Source of the DNA: Streptomyces sedi
Lineage (GTDB): Bacteria > Actinomycetota > Actinomycetes > Streptomycetales > Streptomycetaceae
NCBI RefSeq assembly: GCF_006335015.1
Contig: NZ_VDGT01000003.1
Coordinates: forward strand, 372,001-436,000
Direction of reading: 5' to 3'
DNA length: 64,000 nt
The notes below the pieces were generated by a model, which did no database searches, was not told the origin of the DNA, and worked only from the letters and a program-made list of their open reading frames with translations. This document shows positions 27,967 through 36,339 of the stretch, piece by piece. Numbering within the stretch: the stretch's first letter is position 1; each line of letters starts with the position of its first letter. Position numbers and translations under genes: made by a program.

Positions 27967-28071
27967 GGACTCCGCCGCCCGGTCCCCGCGCCTCCCTCCC
28001 GGGCCGCGCGGGGCGCCGGGCCCTGCCCGCTCCGCAACCTTCGTCCGCACCACTCCGGCTGGGAGAACACC

Positions 28072-29124
28072 ATGTCCGCGACCGAGCCAGGCCGGCTGAT
28101 GCTCGCCGAGATGACCGAACAACCCGCCGTGCTGCGCCGTCTGCTGACGGACGGCGCACCACGCATCGCCGAGGTGGCCCGCGCCATCGCGGCCCGCGGC
28201 CCGCGCTTCGTCCAACTCACCGGACGCGGCACCTCCGACAACGCCGCGCTCTACGCCAAGTACCTCCTTGAGATCGAACGGGGTCTGCCCTGCGGTCTCA
28301 CCTCCATGTCCACCACCACCGCCTACGGCGCCAAGCCGGACCTGCGCGACGTGCTGGTGATCGCCGTCAGCCAGTCCGGCGGCTCGCCCGACCTGGTCGC
28401 CTCCACCACCGCCGCCCGCGAGGCCGGGGCGATCACCCTGGCCGTGACCAACAACCCGGACTCCCCGCTGGCCGCGGCCAGCGAATACGCCATCGACGTG
28501 CTCGCCGGGCCGGAGAAGGCGCTCCCCGCCACCAAGACCTACACCGCCGAGGTGCTGGCGCTCCATCTCTTCGTCACCGCCCTCGGCGGCGGTGACGGCA
28601 CCCTGGCCGCCGCCCGGCTGCCCGAGCTGGCCGAGCGGGTCCTGGCCCGCCAGGACGAGGTGCGTGCGCTGGCCGCCCGTTACCGCTTCGCCGAGCGCAT
28701 GGTCCTCACCTCCCGCGGCTACGGCTACCCCACGGCGAGGGAGGCCGCGCTGAAGCTGATGGAGACCAGCTATGTGCCGGCCCTGGCCTACTCGGGCGCC
28801 GACCTGCTCCACGGCCCGCTGGCGATGGTGGACAACATCTTCCCGGTGATCGCGGTCGTCCCCGACGGCCGGGCCGGAGAGGCCCTGCGCCCGGTGTTGG
28901 AGCGGCTCACCGACCGGGGTGCCGACCTGATGGTGGTCGGTCCGGAGAAGGCGCTCACCGGGGCCTCGGCAGGCTTCGCGCTGCCGACCGACGACCTCGC
29001 CGAGGAGCTTCAGCCGATCCTGGAGATCATCCCGCTCCAGCTCCTCGCCTACGAGGTCACCCGGGCCAGGGGCCAGGACCCCGACGCCCCCCGCGCCCTG
29101 GCCAAGGTCACCGAGACCCACTGA
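28072..29124 (+). CDS. SIS-domain sugar-phosphate isomerase/deaminase (NagB-II/GlmS-isomerase-like)
   Basis: The 350-residue protein has two SIS domains (about 35-165 and 205-340). SIS motifs GRGTSDNAALYAKY, AVSQSGGSPD and TKTYTAEV, and the late SGADLLHGPLAMVD block, resemble the isomerase half of glucosamine-6-phosphate synthase without a glutaminase domain. Such proteins act as type II glucosamine-6-phosphate deaminases or related enzymes. Its place after dasD suggests it handles GlcN-6-P from imported chitobiose, forming fructose-6-phosphate and ammonia (inference). From memory, S. coelicolor has a type I NagB at this position, so this may be a non-homologous replacement. RBS: GGGAG. Confidence 0.85.
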   Translation: MSATEPGRLMLAEMTEQPAVLRRLLTDGAPRIAEVARAIAARGPRFVQLTGRGTSDNAALYAKYLLEIERGLPCGLTSMSTTTAYGAKPDLRDVLVIAVSQSGGSPDLVASTTAAREAGAITLAVTNNPDSPLAAASEYAIDVLAGPEKALPATKTYTAEVLALHLFVTALGGGDGTLAAARLPELAERVLARQDEVRALAARYRFAERMVLTSRGYGYPTAREAALKLMETSYVPALAYSGADLLHGPLAMVDNIFPVIAVVPDGRAGEALRPVLERLTDRGADLMVVGPEKALTGASAGFALPTDDLAEELQPILEIIPLQLLAYEVTRARGQDPDAPRALAKVTETH

Positions 29125-29144
29125 CCCGGTCGGCCCCGGGGGAG

Positions 29145-29900
29145 TCAGAGCAGCGACCCCCCGGTGGCGTCGATCGACTGGCCGGTCACCCAGCGGGAGT
29201 CCGCCGAGGCGAGAAACGCCACCACATCCGCTATGTGGGCCGGGCTCCCCACCTCGCCGAGCGGCGACAGCTTCGCGAACTCCGCTCGGCTCGACGGGTC
29301 GTCCAGGGCGAGCCGCGCGTTCATCTCCGTGTCGACGAGGCCGGGGGAGACCGCGTTGACCGTGATCCCGCGCGGGCCCAGCTCCTTGGCCAGGGCGCCC
29401 GTCAGGGCCTCGATCGCGGCCTTGGTCATCGAGTAGGCGACCAGCTCGGGCATCATCCCCGGGCGCTGGGCGGCCCCCGAGGAGAGATTGACGATCCGAC
29501 CCCCGTCCCGCAGCCGGGAGAGCCCCCGCTGGATGACGAAGAACGGCGCCCGGACATTGACCGCCTGGAGCCGCTCGAACTCCTCGGCGTCGGTGCCGGC
29601 GATCCCGGCCGTGCCGGCGATGCCCGCGTTGTTCACCAGGATGTCCAGGCCGTCGGCCTCCTGGTCGAAGGCCGCCCAGAGCGCCTCGGCGTCTCCTGGC
29701 TCCCCGAGCCGGGCCCGCAGCGGAAACGCGCTGCCGCCCGCCGTCTCGATCGCCGCGACCGTCTCCTTGGCCGCCGCCTCCCGCTCCGCGTAGTGGACCG
29801 CGACACGCGCCCCGTCCCGCCCCAGCCGCTCGGCGATGCCCCGCCCGATGCCCCGGCTGCCGCCCGTGACCAGCGCCGTCTTGCCTGTCAGCGTGCTCAT
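29145..29900 (-). CDS. SDR-family NAD(P)-dependent oxidoreductase
   Basis: The 251-residue classical short-chain dehydrogenase starts at ATG 29900 (RBS GGGGAGAGG; an upstream GTG is closer to the RBS and less likely). It has the TGGSRGIG cofactor motif, NNAG, the catalytic Ser in LSSGAA, YSMTK (Tyr/Lys) and a PG-x-V motif. An Ala-Gly-Thr repeat (GTAGIAGT) follows NNAG. It is probably NADPH-preferring because an Arg follows the Gly-rich loop. The substrate is unknown. It is divergent from a TetR regulator and shares the operator region, so it is the likely target of that repressor. Confidence 0.9.
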   Translation of the reverse strand: MSTLTGKTALVTGGSRGIGRGIAERLGRDGARVAVHYAEREAAAKETVAAIETAGGSAFPLRARLGEPGDAEALWAAFDQEADGLDILVNNAGIAGTAGIAGTDAEEFERLQAVNVRAPFFVIQRGLSRLRDGGRIVNLSSGAAQRPGMMPELVAYSMTKAAIEALTGALAKELGPRGITVNAVSPGLVDTEMNARLALDDPSSRAEFAKLSPLGEVGSPAHIADVVAFLASADSRWVTGQSIDATGGSLL

Positions 29901-29954
29901 CAGACACACCTCTCCCCTGGAATCCCTCTGTCGCTGCCGCTCGCCAGAAATATC

Positions 29955-30004
29955 TAGCGAGCGCTACAGAAAGAACCGTAGCAGCATTTCTGGAGGGGGC
30001 GCTA
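29955..30004. promoter_or_regulatory. candidate TetR operator sites between SDR and TetR genes
   Basis: A palindrome TAGCG-AG-CGCTA lies at 29955-29966. A second half-site GCGCTATAG follows at 29999-30007, just before the tetR start. The 108-bp gap also has TTTCTG/CAGAAA elements flanking. Binding here would block both divergent genes. Confidence 0.6.
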
Positions 30005-30008
30005 TAGA

Positions 30009-30653
30009 ATGGGAGGCATGGTCACCCGATCGCGTGGACGCCCCCGCTCCTTTGACCGCGACACCGCGCTGGAGCGGGCCACCCATGTCTTCTGGCGGCA
30101 CGGCTACGGGGCCACGTCGATCTCCGACCTCACCGCCGCCATGGGCATCGGAGCCCCCAGCCTCTACGCGGCGTTCGGGGACAAGCAGACCCTCTTCGAG
30201 GAGGTCGTGGCGCACTACGTCGAGGTCTACGGCTCCTTCGTCGGCCAGGCCATGGCGGAGGAGCCCACGGCCCGCCGCGCCGTGGAGCGGGTGCTGCGGC
30301 GGGCCGCGGACGAGTACGCCGTGCCCGGCCGCCCCGCCGGCTGTCTGGTCATCTCCGCCGCCACCAACTACCAGGACTCCGCTCGCGAGGTCGCGGAGAA
30401 GCTGCGCGCCGTGCGGGAGAGGAACGCCCGCGCTTTCGGCTCCCGGATCAGGGTGGACGTGGCCGCCGGCGTGCTGCCCGAGGACGTGGACGCCGACGCG
30501 CTGGCCCGCTACTCGGCGGCGGTGATGCAGGGGATGAGCCAGCAGGCGCGGGACGGCGCCGGCGCCGAGGAGCTGCGGTCGGTGGCCGAGCTGGCGATGC
30601 GCGCGTGGCCGGCGGAGCGGCGGGACGGGGAGCCGGAGCGGCCGGCGCGGTGA
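30009..30653 (+). CDS. TetR/AcrR-family transcriptional regulator
   Basis: The 214-residue protein starts at ATG 30009. The GGAGGGGG RBS at 29992-29999 is 9 bp upstream, whereas ATG 30018 has its nearest GGAGG only 1 bp away. The HTH lies at about residues 15-60 (SISDLTAAMGIGAPSLYAAFGDKQTLF). The C-terminal ligand domain resembles regulators of SDR or quinone-responsive genes. It is likely an autorepressor that also controls the divergent SDR gene. Confidence 0.9.
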   Translation: MGGMVTRSRGRPRSFDRDTALERATHVFWRHGYGATSISDLTAAMGIGAPSLYAAFGDKQTLFEEVVAHYVEVYGSFVGQAMAEEPTARRAVERVLRRAADEYAVPGRPAGCLVISAATNYQDSAREVAEKLRAVRERNARAFGSRIRVDVAAGVLPEDVDADALARYSAAVMQGMSQQARDGAGAEELRSVAELAMRAWPAERRDGEPERPAR

Positions 30654-30746
30654 TCCCCGGGACACCCACGGGCCGCGGCACCGAAGAAGGACCCTCAACC
30701 CTCTTGGCACCGCAGCCCGGAGCGACTTGGGCCCGGGACGCCGTCA

Positions 30747-30776
30747 GGGCAGAGAGCGCCGGGCCCCGCTCTGCCC
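30747..30776 (+). terminator. weak stem-loop after tetR
   Basis: An 8-bp stem (GGGCAGAG 30747-30754 with CTCTGCCC 30769-30776) has a 14-nt loop. It lies in the 291-bp gap before pdtaS, which otherwise shows only the pdtaS promoter. Confidence 0.4.
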
Positions 30777-30932
30777 TCCTGTGCGGGGAGGGCAGAAGTT
30801 CGAGGTTCCCTCATTCTGGACCGCGCGGCGTCCATGTGTCCATGCTCTGAACGGACTTCCCGCCCGTTTTCGTCGTTCCCCGTCACAAGTTGATCACAAG
30901 GCGCATCCGAACCGTCTCAAGGCGTACGCCGG

Positions 30933-30938
30933 TAAGCT
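30933..30938 (+). promoter_or_regulatory. -10 element of a leaderless pdtaS transcript
   Basis: TAAGCT ends 6 bp before the GTG at 30945 and no Shine-Dalgarno precedes that codon, so transcription should begin at or next to the start codon. Confidence 0.6.
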
Positions 30939-30944
30939 CCAGGT

Positions 30945-32438
30945 GTGCCCTCCATGAACGATCTCGTACGCCAGCACACCGACCTGGGGACCGGGGACCT
31001 GGAGTGGCTGCATCTCCTGGTCTCCGAGTGGCAGCTGCTCTCCGACCTGTCCTTCGCCGACCTGGTCCTGTGGCTGCCGACCGAGGACGGCACCCGCTAC
31101 GTCTCCGTCGCCCAGATGCGCCCCAACACCGGCCCCACCTCCTACCAGGACGACATGGTCGGCCACCTGGTCCCCAGGGGCCGGCGCCCCCTGCTGGACG
31201 TGGCGCTGGACGAGGGGCGCATCGTGCGCGAGGGCGACCCGGAGTGGCGCGAGGAGGTGCCGGTGCGGGTGGAGTCGATCCCGGTCCGCAGGGAGGGCCG
31301 GGTGCTCGGGGTGATCGCCAGGAACACCAACCTGCTGACCGTGCGCACCCCCAGCCGGCTCGAACTCACCTATCTCCAGAGCGCGTCCGACCTGGCGCAG
31401 ATGATCGCCGGCGGCGCGTTCCCCTTCCCCGGGCAGCAGGTCGGGATGGACCGGGCGCCCCGGGTCGGCGACGGGTTCATCCGGCTGGACGCCGAGGGCA
31501 CGGTCCAGTACGCCAGCCCCAACGCCCTCTCCGCGTACCACCGGCTGGGCCTCGCGGCCGACCTGGTGGGGCTGCCGCTGGGCCCGACCACCGCCGACCT
31601 GGCCCCGACCAGGGGCCCGGTCGACGAGTCCCTGGTGAAGCTGGCCAGCGGCTGGGCGCCCCGGGAGACCGAGATCGAAGGCGCCGACTGTGTGATCCAA
31701 CTGCGCGCCATTCCGCTCAAGCCGAAAGGCGAACGGATCGGTTCGTTGATACTTCTGCGCGACGTGACCGAATTGCGCCGCAGGGAACGCGAACTCATCA
31801 CCAAGGACGCGACCATCCGGGAGATTCACCACCGGGTGAAGAACAACCTTCAGACCGTCGCCGCCCTGCTGCGCCTCCAGGCGCGGCGCATCGGCGCGGC
31901 CGGGGACTCCAACGCGCGGGCCGCGCTGGAGGAGGCGGTGCGCCGGGTCGGCTCGATCGCCATCGTGCACGAGACGCTTTCACAGAACCTCGACGAACGC
32001 GTGGAGTTCGACGAGATCGCCGACCGGGTGATCGCGATGGTCGCCGAACTCTCCCCGGACGGACGGGTGGTGGGCCGTCGCAACGGGCGTTTCGGCATTC
32101 TGGACGCGGAGACGGCCACGCCGCTGTCCATGGTGCTCACCGAGGTGTTGCAGAACGCGCTGGAGCACGGCTTCGGCCCGGGGGAGCGGGGCGCCATCGA
32201 CGTGCTGGCCTCCCGCACCGACGTGCCGCGGGGGCCGAGTCGACTGCTGGTCACCGTCGAGGACGACGGCCGGGGCCTGCCGGAGGGGTTCGACCCGCGC
32301 GGCGGGGGCAATCTCGGGCTTCAGATCGTGCGAACCCTGGCCGAGGGGGAGTTGGGCGGTCGCTTCGACATGCTGCCGGCCGAGGGCGGCGGCACCCGCG
32401 TGATCCTGGACCTGCCGCTGCGACCGGAGAAGCGCTGA
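30945..32438 (+). CDS. pdtaS: PdtaS-type cytosolic sensor histidine kinase
   Basis: The 497-residue kinase has no transmembrane segment. Residues 1-150 form a GAF domain (EWQLLSDLSFADLVLW), 175-280 a PAS domain, and 285-497 a HisKA_2/HATPase module with the phospho-acceptor motif EIHHRVKNN. ATP-binding N and G boxes are present (LTEVLQNALEHGF, DDGRGLP). PdtaS signals to the RNA-binding antiterminator PdtaR (ANTAR domain) in Mycobacterium, and no pdtaR lies in this window. GTG 30945 and ATG 30954 are both possible. The leaderless -10 favours 30945. A convergent terminator separates it from wblE, a neighbour pairing that from memory is conserved in Streptomyces. Confidence 0.92.
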   Translation: MPSMNDLVRQHTDLGTGDLEWLHLLVSEWQLLSDLSFADLVLWLPTEDGTRYVSVAQMRPNTGPTSYQDDMVGHLVPRGRRPLLDVALDEGRIVREGDPEWREEVPVRVESIPVRREGRVLGVIARNTNLLTVRTPSRLELTYLQSASDLAQMIAGGAFPFPGQQVGMDRAPRVGDGFIRLDAEGTVQYASPNALSAYHRLGLAADLVGLPLGPTTADLAPTRGPVDESLVKLASGWAPRETEIEGADCVIQLRAIPLKPKGERIGSLILLRDVTELRRRERELITKDATIREIHHRVKNNLQTVAALLRLQARRIGAAGDSNARAALEEAVRRVGSIAIVHETLSQNLDERVEFDEIADRVIAMVAELSPDGRVVGRRNGRFGILDAETATPLSMVLTEVLQNALEHGFGPGERGAIDVLASRTDVPRGPSRLLVTVEDDGRGLPEGFDPRGGGNLGLQIVRTLAEGELGGRFDMLPAEGGGTRVILDLPLRPEKR

Positions 32439-32534
32439 AGAGTGAAGATCCGGCGCCGAGTTGACGCGGCGTCGGATCGGCGCCGCCTCCGGCGGAGTCC
32501 GTTCCCTTCGGGGAAACGCGCGTGGAAGCACCTA

Positions 32535-32576
32535 AGCCCCGGCGTCCTGGCCGGTGTTCGGCCGGACGCCGGGGCT
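32535..32576. terminator. bidirectional terminator between pdtaS and wblE
   Basis: A perfect 13-bp stem (32535-32547 with 32564-32576) has a 16-nt loop that can pair further (GGCC). It lies between convergent genes. Confidence 0.78.
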
Positions 32577-32656
32577 CATCACGTCCTACGCGATGTGCAC
32601 CGACGGGGGTGCGGGTGCTGCGGCTCGTGGCAGCGAAGCTGGTGGCGATGAGCCTG

Positions 32657-32914
32657 TCAGGCGGTAGCCTTACGCGCCCGGTTGCGAGCGGCGCGACGCT
32701 TCATCGCACGACGCTCGTCCTCGCTCATGCCGCCCCAGACGCCGGAGTCCTGACCGGACTCCAGAGCCCACTGCAGGCACTGCTCCATCACGGGGCAGCG
32801 GCGGCAGACGGCCTTGGCTTCCTCGATCTGCAGCAGCGCGGGACCGGTGTTGCCGATGGGGAAGAAGAGCTCGGGGTCTTCCTCGCGGCAAACGGCGTTG
32901 TGACGCCAGTCCAT
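32657..32914 (-). CDS. wblE: WhiB-family [4Fe-4S] regulator WblE (WhiB1 ortholog)
   Basis: The 85-residue protein starts at ATG 32914 (GGAGATGGAG RBS). The four cluster Cys residues are C9, C37, C40 and C46, followed by the GVWGG turn (58-62) and a basic C-terminus (MKRRAARNRARKATA). WblE/WhiB1 proteins bind the primary sigma factor region 4 and DNA, and the cluster reacts with nitric oxide. M. tuberculosis WhiB1 is essential. A cyclic-AMP-receptor-like site lies upstream, as known for whiB1. The gene is monocistronic between terminator and promoter. Confidence 0.95.
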   Translation of the reverse strand: MDWRHNAVCREEDPELFFPIGNTGPALLQIEEAKAVCRRCPVMEQCLQWALESGQDSGVWGGMSEDERRAMKRRAARNRARKATA

Positions 32915-32957
32915 GTCTGCTCCATCTCCTGCATGTGGCAGTTACATTGCTTGTGAA

Positions 32958-32973
32958 TGTGAACGCTTTCACG
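32958..32973. promoter_or_regulatory. CRP-like site upstream of wblE
   Basis: TGTGA-N6-TCACG matches the CRP/FNR-family operator TGTGA-N6-TCACA at 9 of 10 fixed bases. It starts 44 bp upstream of the wblE ATG. The surrounding 335-bp gap (32915-33249) is less GC-rich than its neighbours, includes a T8 run at about 33153, and shows no gene. Confidence 0.7.
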
Positions 32974-33249
32974 AATCCCCTCACGAGGGAAGAGTGTCGA
33001 CAAGCGTCACTCTGGGTGAGGGCCTCACTGCGATCCCGGAGGATGAGGAGGAAGGATTCGGGCTCTCAAGGGGGCCTTGGGGTTTGGCCGTCCCGATCGC
33101 CATGAAGAGACTCGCAAACCTCGGCGGCGGATACAACCCCTTCCGAGAAGTTTTTTTTGAATCCTTGGTGTCGCCTAGCTCACAACCCTAATTCCCTTGG
33201 GTGGAGTCTGCGCTAAACGTTCGACTACAAGGACTTTTGGCGCTTCCGC

Positions 33250-34218
33250 TCACACAATCACACGCAGTGCACGACGCACGCCTGTGAAGGAGACGCTGTT
33301 TCGCAGTCCGAGGTGGTCACCATCAAGCTGAAACGGCAGTGGCACCTGCGATTGCAAGGTGAACTCCGTTTCGTCATGCAACGACACCACATGTCGGCCA
33401 TGTGGGCCTCGATCCGGGCTTGAGCGCAGGAGTTGGGTGCCGTAGCGGGTGACGGCGGCGGAGGAGAGGCGGGAGAGGCCCAGGACGTCGAGCGCGGTGT
33501 CGAACGAGGCCCGGGGGGCCGCGTACATCGGCTTGTTGCCCAGGAACGTCCAGGGCGCGGTGTTGCAGACTATCGACAACACCAGCCCCTCCACCGGCTC
33601 GTGGCCCTCCCGGCGCAGCGCGATGCTGCCCTGGGTGCGTTGGCGGTCCCCGAGGAACTGCCGCATGACCTGGCGAACGTAGAGGGCGTGTGTGGAACGT
33701 TTGCCACGCTCGCGCTGTCCCTCCACGCGACCGATCACCCCGGCGTCGAACCCGTACCCGGCACAGAAGGTGAACCAGCGGCTCGGCACCTCCGCGTCCT
33801 CGGTGCCCGGCGTCCCGCTGGTGAGGCCCAGGCCGATGGTGCGCTCCGAGCCGGCGTGCAGCGCGTCCAGCAGCGCCCCCGTGGCCTCCACCGCGTGGTT
33901 GGGCAGGCCGAGGGCGCGGGCGAAGACGTTGGTCGAGCCGCCTGGCACGACGGCGAGCCTGGGCAGGTCGCCGTCGGGGTCGGGGCCGTTGTGCAGCAGG
34001 CCGTTGACCACCTCGTTGACGGTGCCGTCGCCGCCGAGCGCGATCACCACGTCGGTGCCGGCCTCCGCCGCCTCGCGGGCCAGCCGTCGCGCGTGGCCGC
34101 GGTACTCGGTCGCGGCCACGTCCAGCTTGAGATCGCTGGCGAGCGCGTGGGTGAGCACGTCTCTGGTCCGCGCGCTGGTGGTGGTGGCGACCGGGTTGAC
34201 CACGAGAAGAGCGCGCAT
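33250..34218 (-). CDS. diacylglycerol/lipid kinase family protein (DAGK catalytic domain)
   Basis: The 322-residue protein starts at ATG 34218. It has the DAGK_cat fold: MRALLVVNPVA start, nucleotide motif GGDGTVNEV (62-70), PGGSTNVFARALGLP (about 93-107) and a C-terminal beta-sandwich (FQLDGDHLG). No membrane segments are present, so it resembles soluble DgkB/YegS-type lipid kinases that phosphorylate diacylglycerol or related lipids at the membrane surface. It lies upstream of wblE on the same strand with a long gap, so it is probably a separate unit. It is divergent from a small membrane protein gene. Confidence 0.9.
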   Translation of the reverse strand: MRALLVVNPVATTTSARTRDVLTHALASDLKLDVAATEYRGHARRLAREAAEAGTDVVIALGGDGTVNEVVNGLLHNGPDPDGDLPRLAVVPGGSTNVFARALGLPNHAVEATGALLDALHAGSERTIGLGLTSGTPGTEDAEVPSRWFTFCAGYGFDAGVIGRVEGQRERGKRSTHALYVRQVMRQFLGDRQRTQGSIALRREGHEPVEGLVLSIVCNTAPWTFLGNKPMYAAPRASFDTALDVLGLSRLSSAAVTRYGTQLLRSSPDRGPHGRHVVSLHDETEFTLQSQVPLPFQLDGDHLGLRNSVSFTGVRRALRVIV

Positions 34219-34264
34219 GGGTGCAGGGTACCCAGGTCGCGCCCCGGGTGCGGCCCGGGTGCCT

Positions 34265-34270
34265 TATACC
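34265..34270 (+). promoter_or_regulatory. -10 element for a leaderless membrane-protein transcript
   Basis: TATACC ends 8 bp before GTG 34279, with no RBS between them. Confidence 0.55.
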
Positions 34271-34278
34271 CTGGCCGG

Positions 34279-34710
34279 GTGAGCGAGACGAGCGCGCGGG
34301 ACGCGGAACGGACGGACGCCGAACGGCCACGCAGGGTGGCGGTCGCCGCCGCGGTCTGCGGGGTGCAGGGGGCGGTGCTGGCCGCCGTGGGCACGGTGAT
34401 CCTGGTGCTGGCGATCGTCGGGGACCCCGGGGATCTCACGCAGGCGATCGCGGGCTCCGTGACGCTGCTGGCGTTGGCCGTGGTGCCGCTGGTCGCCGGC
34501 CACGGGCTGTGGCGGCTGCGCCGGTGGAGCCGGGGTCCCGGGGTGATGGCGCAGCTGCTGGCGCTGCCGATCGCGTTCACGCTGCTGGGCAGCGGCGGCG
34601 GTTGGGTGCTGGCGGCGCTGCCGCTGGCGGCCTCGGCACTGCTGGTGCTCGGCTGTCTGCTGAGCCCGACGGCGACCGAGGCGCTCGGCGTGGGGCCGCG
34701 TTCCGCCTGA
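34279..34710 (+). CDS. small four-helix membrane protein
   Basis: The 143-residue frame starts at GTG 34279 (SETSARDAERTDAERP, a charged cytosolic start). Four hydrophobic segments follow (about 25-48, 58-78, 88-105, 112-130), separated by a WRLRRWSRGPGVMAQ loop. The pattern resembles small actinobacterial integral membrane proteins of unknown function found beside sigH. The open frame extends 5' for 280 codons antisense to the DAGK gene, but that part is not real. Coding is supported by codon bias, hydrophobic periodicity and the leaderless promoter. No specific function can be assigned. Confidence 0.8.
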   Translation: MSETSARDAERTDAERPRRVAVAAAVCGVQGAVLAAVGTVILVLAIVGDPGDLTQAIAGSVTLLALAVVPLVAGHGLWRLRRWSRGPGVMAQLLALPIAFTLLGSGGGWVLAALPLAASALLVLGCLLSPTATEALGVGPRSA

Positions 34711-34722
34711 GGCGGGCGGCTC

Positions 34723-35658
34723 CTACTCCTCCACCAGGAGCTTCTCCCGGAGCTGGGCCAGGGTGCGGGCCAGCAGCCGGGAGACGTGCATCTGCGAGAT
34801 GCCGACCTCCTGGGCGATCTGCGACTGGGTCATGTTCCCGAAGAAGCGCAGCAGCAGGATCTTCTTCTCACGGGGCGGCAGCTGCTCAAGCAGCGGCTTG
34901 AGCGACTCGCGGTACTCCACGCCCTCCAGGGCGTCGTCCTCGGCGCCCAGCGTGTCGGCGACGGCCGGCGACTCGTCGTCGGTGTCGGGCACGTCGAGCG
35001 AGAGGGTGCTGTAGGCGTTGGCCGACTCCAGCCCCTCCAGGACGTCCTCCTCCGAGATGTTCAGTCGCTGGGCCAACTCGTGCACCGTGGGCGCACGCCC
35101 GTGCTGCTGGGACAGCTCCGCGGTGGCCTGGCTCAGCGACAGGCGCAGCTCCTGGAGCCGGCGCGGAACCCGCACCGCCCAGCCCTTGTCCCGGAAGTGG
35201 CGCTTGATCTCGCCGACCACGGTGGGGGTGGCGTAGGTGGAAAATTCCACGCCGCGGTCCGGGTCGAAGCGGTCGACCGACTTGATGAGACCGATGGTGG
35301 CGACCTGGGTGAGGTCGTCCAACGGCTCGCCCCGGTTGCGGAAGCGGCGGGCCAGGTGCTCGACCAGCGGCAGGTGCATCCGCACCAGGGTGTCGCGCAA
35401 CTCGGCGCGCTCCGCCGAACCTTCGGGCAGGGTGCGCAGCTCGACGAAGAGGCCGCGTGCCGCGCTCCGGTCGTGGGGGTCGGGCGCCGCCCTGCGGCGC
35501 GCCGGCTGCGACGCCTCGACGTGCGTGCGCGCGTGCTCGACATCGCTCTGGCCCGGAATGGTCGCGCCGGCCGGCTCCTGCCGTGCCGCGCGCGCTGTCT
35601 GCTCCAGCTCGTTCACCTCGGCCTCCTCGTCCCGTGGCGGCCCCTGGGCGCCGGTCAC
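34723..35658 (-). CDS. sigH: SigB/SigF-family sigma factor SigH (osmotic/heat stress, development)
   Basis: The 311-residue frame starts at GTG 35658, overlapping the anti-sigma gene stop codon (GTGA). Regions 2, 3 and 4 of a group 3 sigma factor are complete: DDLTQVATIGLIKSVDRFD, GWAVRVPRRLQEL and SQSQIAQEVGISQMHVSRLL-like C-terminal HTH. The first 75 residues are a disordered charged extension. In S. coelicolor SigH is made in several forms by alternative starts and proteolysis, and such an extension is present here. It acts in osmotic stress and septation. SigH is sequestered by UshX/PrsH, encoded directly upstream. Confidence 0.93.
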   Translation of the reverse strand: MTGAQGPPRDEEAEVNELEQTARAARQEPAGATIPGQSDVEHARTHVEASQPARRRAAPDPHDRSAARGLFVELRTLPEGSAERAELRDTLVRMHLPLVEHLARRFRNRGEPLDDLTQVATIGLIKSVDRFDPDRGVEFSTYATPTVVGEIKRHFRDKGWAVRVPRRLQELRLSLSQATAELSQQHGRAPTVHELAQRLNISEEDVLEGLESANAYSTLSLDVPDTDDESPAVADTLGAEDDALEGVEYRESLKPLLEQLPPREKKILLLRFFGNMTQSQIAQEVGISQMHVSRLLARTLAQLREKLLVEE

Positions 35659-36068
35659 GGCGCTCCGGGGGCGGCGCCGCGCTTCTTGTGCAGGCTGATG
35701 CTGACCGTCCTGTCCTCGGCGACGGCCGACTCGACCTCGCCGGCGAGCGCGGTGAGCACCGTCCAGGCGAACGTGTCGCGCTCCGGGGCGTGGCCCTCGG
35801 TGGTCGGGGCCGAGACCGTCACCCGCAGGGCGTCACCGACCAGCGTGAAGACGCAGTCGAGAACGCTGCCGGGGATGGCCTGCTGGAGCAGGATGGCGCA
35901 CGCCTCGTCCACCGCGATGCGCAGGTCCTCGATCTCGTCGAGGGTGAAGTCCAGCCGGGCGGCGAGCCCGGCCGTGGCCGTGCGCAACACCGACAGATAG
36001 GCACCAGCGGCCGGCAGCCGGACTTCGACGAAGTCCTGCGATCCGGGCTCGCCTGGGAATGGGGACAC
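35655..36068 (-). CDS. ushX: anti-sigma factor UshX (PrsH), RsbW-like serine kinase fold
   Basis: GTG 36068 is preferred because GGAGG lies 5 bp upstream, giving 137 residues. GTG codons at 36080 and 36074 overlap that RBS. The HATPase_c_2 fold is recognisable: FVEVRLPAAGAYLSVLRTATAG, DEIEDLRIAVDEAC (N-box analog) and TVSISL end. It binds and inhibits SigH. Release is by anti-anti-sigma factors (BldG and others in S. coelicolor). It is co-translated with sigH through a 4-bp overlap. The upstream 270 bp presumably holds the stress promoters, but no confident SigB-type element was identified there. Confidence 0.9.
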   Translation of the reverse strand: MSPFPGEPGSQDFVEVRLPAAGAYLSVLRTATAGLAARLDFTLDEIEDLRIAVDEACAILLQQAIPGSVLDCVFTLVGDALRVTVSAPTTEGHAPERDTFAWTVLTALAGEVESAVAEDRTVSISLHKKRGAAPGAP

Positions 36069-36339
36069 CCTCACCTCCACAGAGACTCACAGTTCGTGGG
36101 CGTTCCCGGGCACCGTCCGGTGCCCTGGCCGCCCTGCGACGCTACCGCGATCCACCGCGCGCTGTCGCCTGCCAGGGAACGCGACCGACCGACCTGAGCA
36201 CCTCAGCGGCATTACTCATCGTAGTGCGCTCGGTGCGTAGTGTGCCCGGTGAGGCGGCGTCAAATCCCCTGTCGGCGACAGATGTTGTGCGTGATCATCA
36301 CGGTGGTCGTTGATCGTACTGCCCCGCCGGGGCGTCGTG

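Noticed and set aside
25567..29907. 1446-residue open frame on the minus strand
   Set aside because: It is antisense to dasC, dasD and the SIS gene, which all have clear family motifs; it is a high-GC shadow frame that ends inside the SDR region.
34240..34260. -35 hexamer for the 34279 membrane-protein gene
   Set aside because: No TTGAC-like hexamer at 17-18 bp from TATACC; only the -10 was kept.
36069..36339. SigB-type or BldD promoter elements upstream of ushX-sigH
   Set aside because: Several partial matches, none with acceptable spacing; not called.
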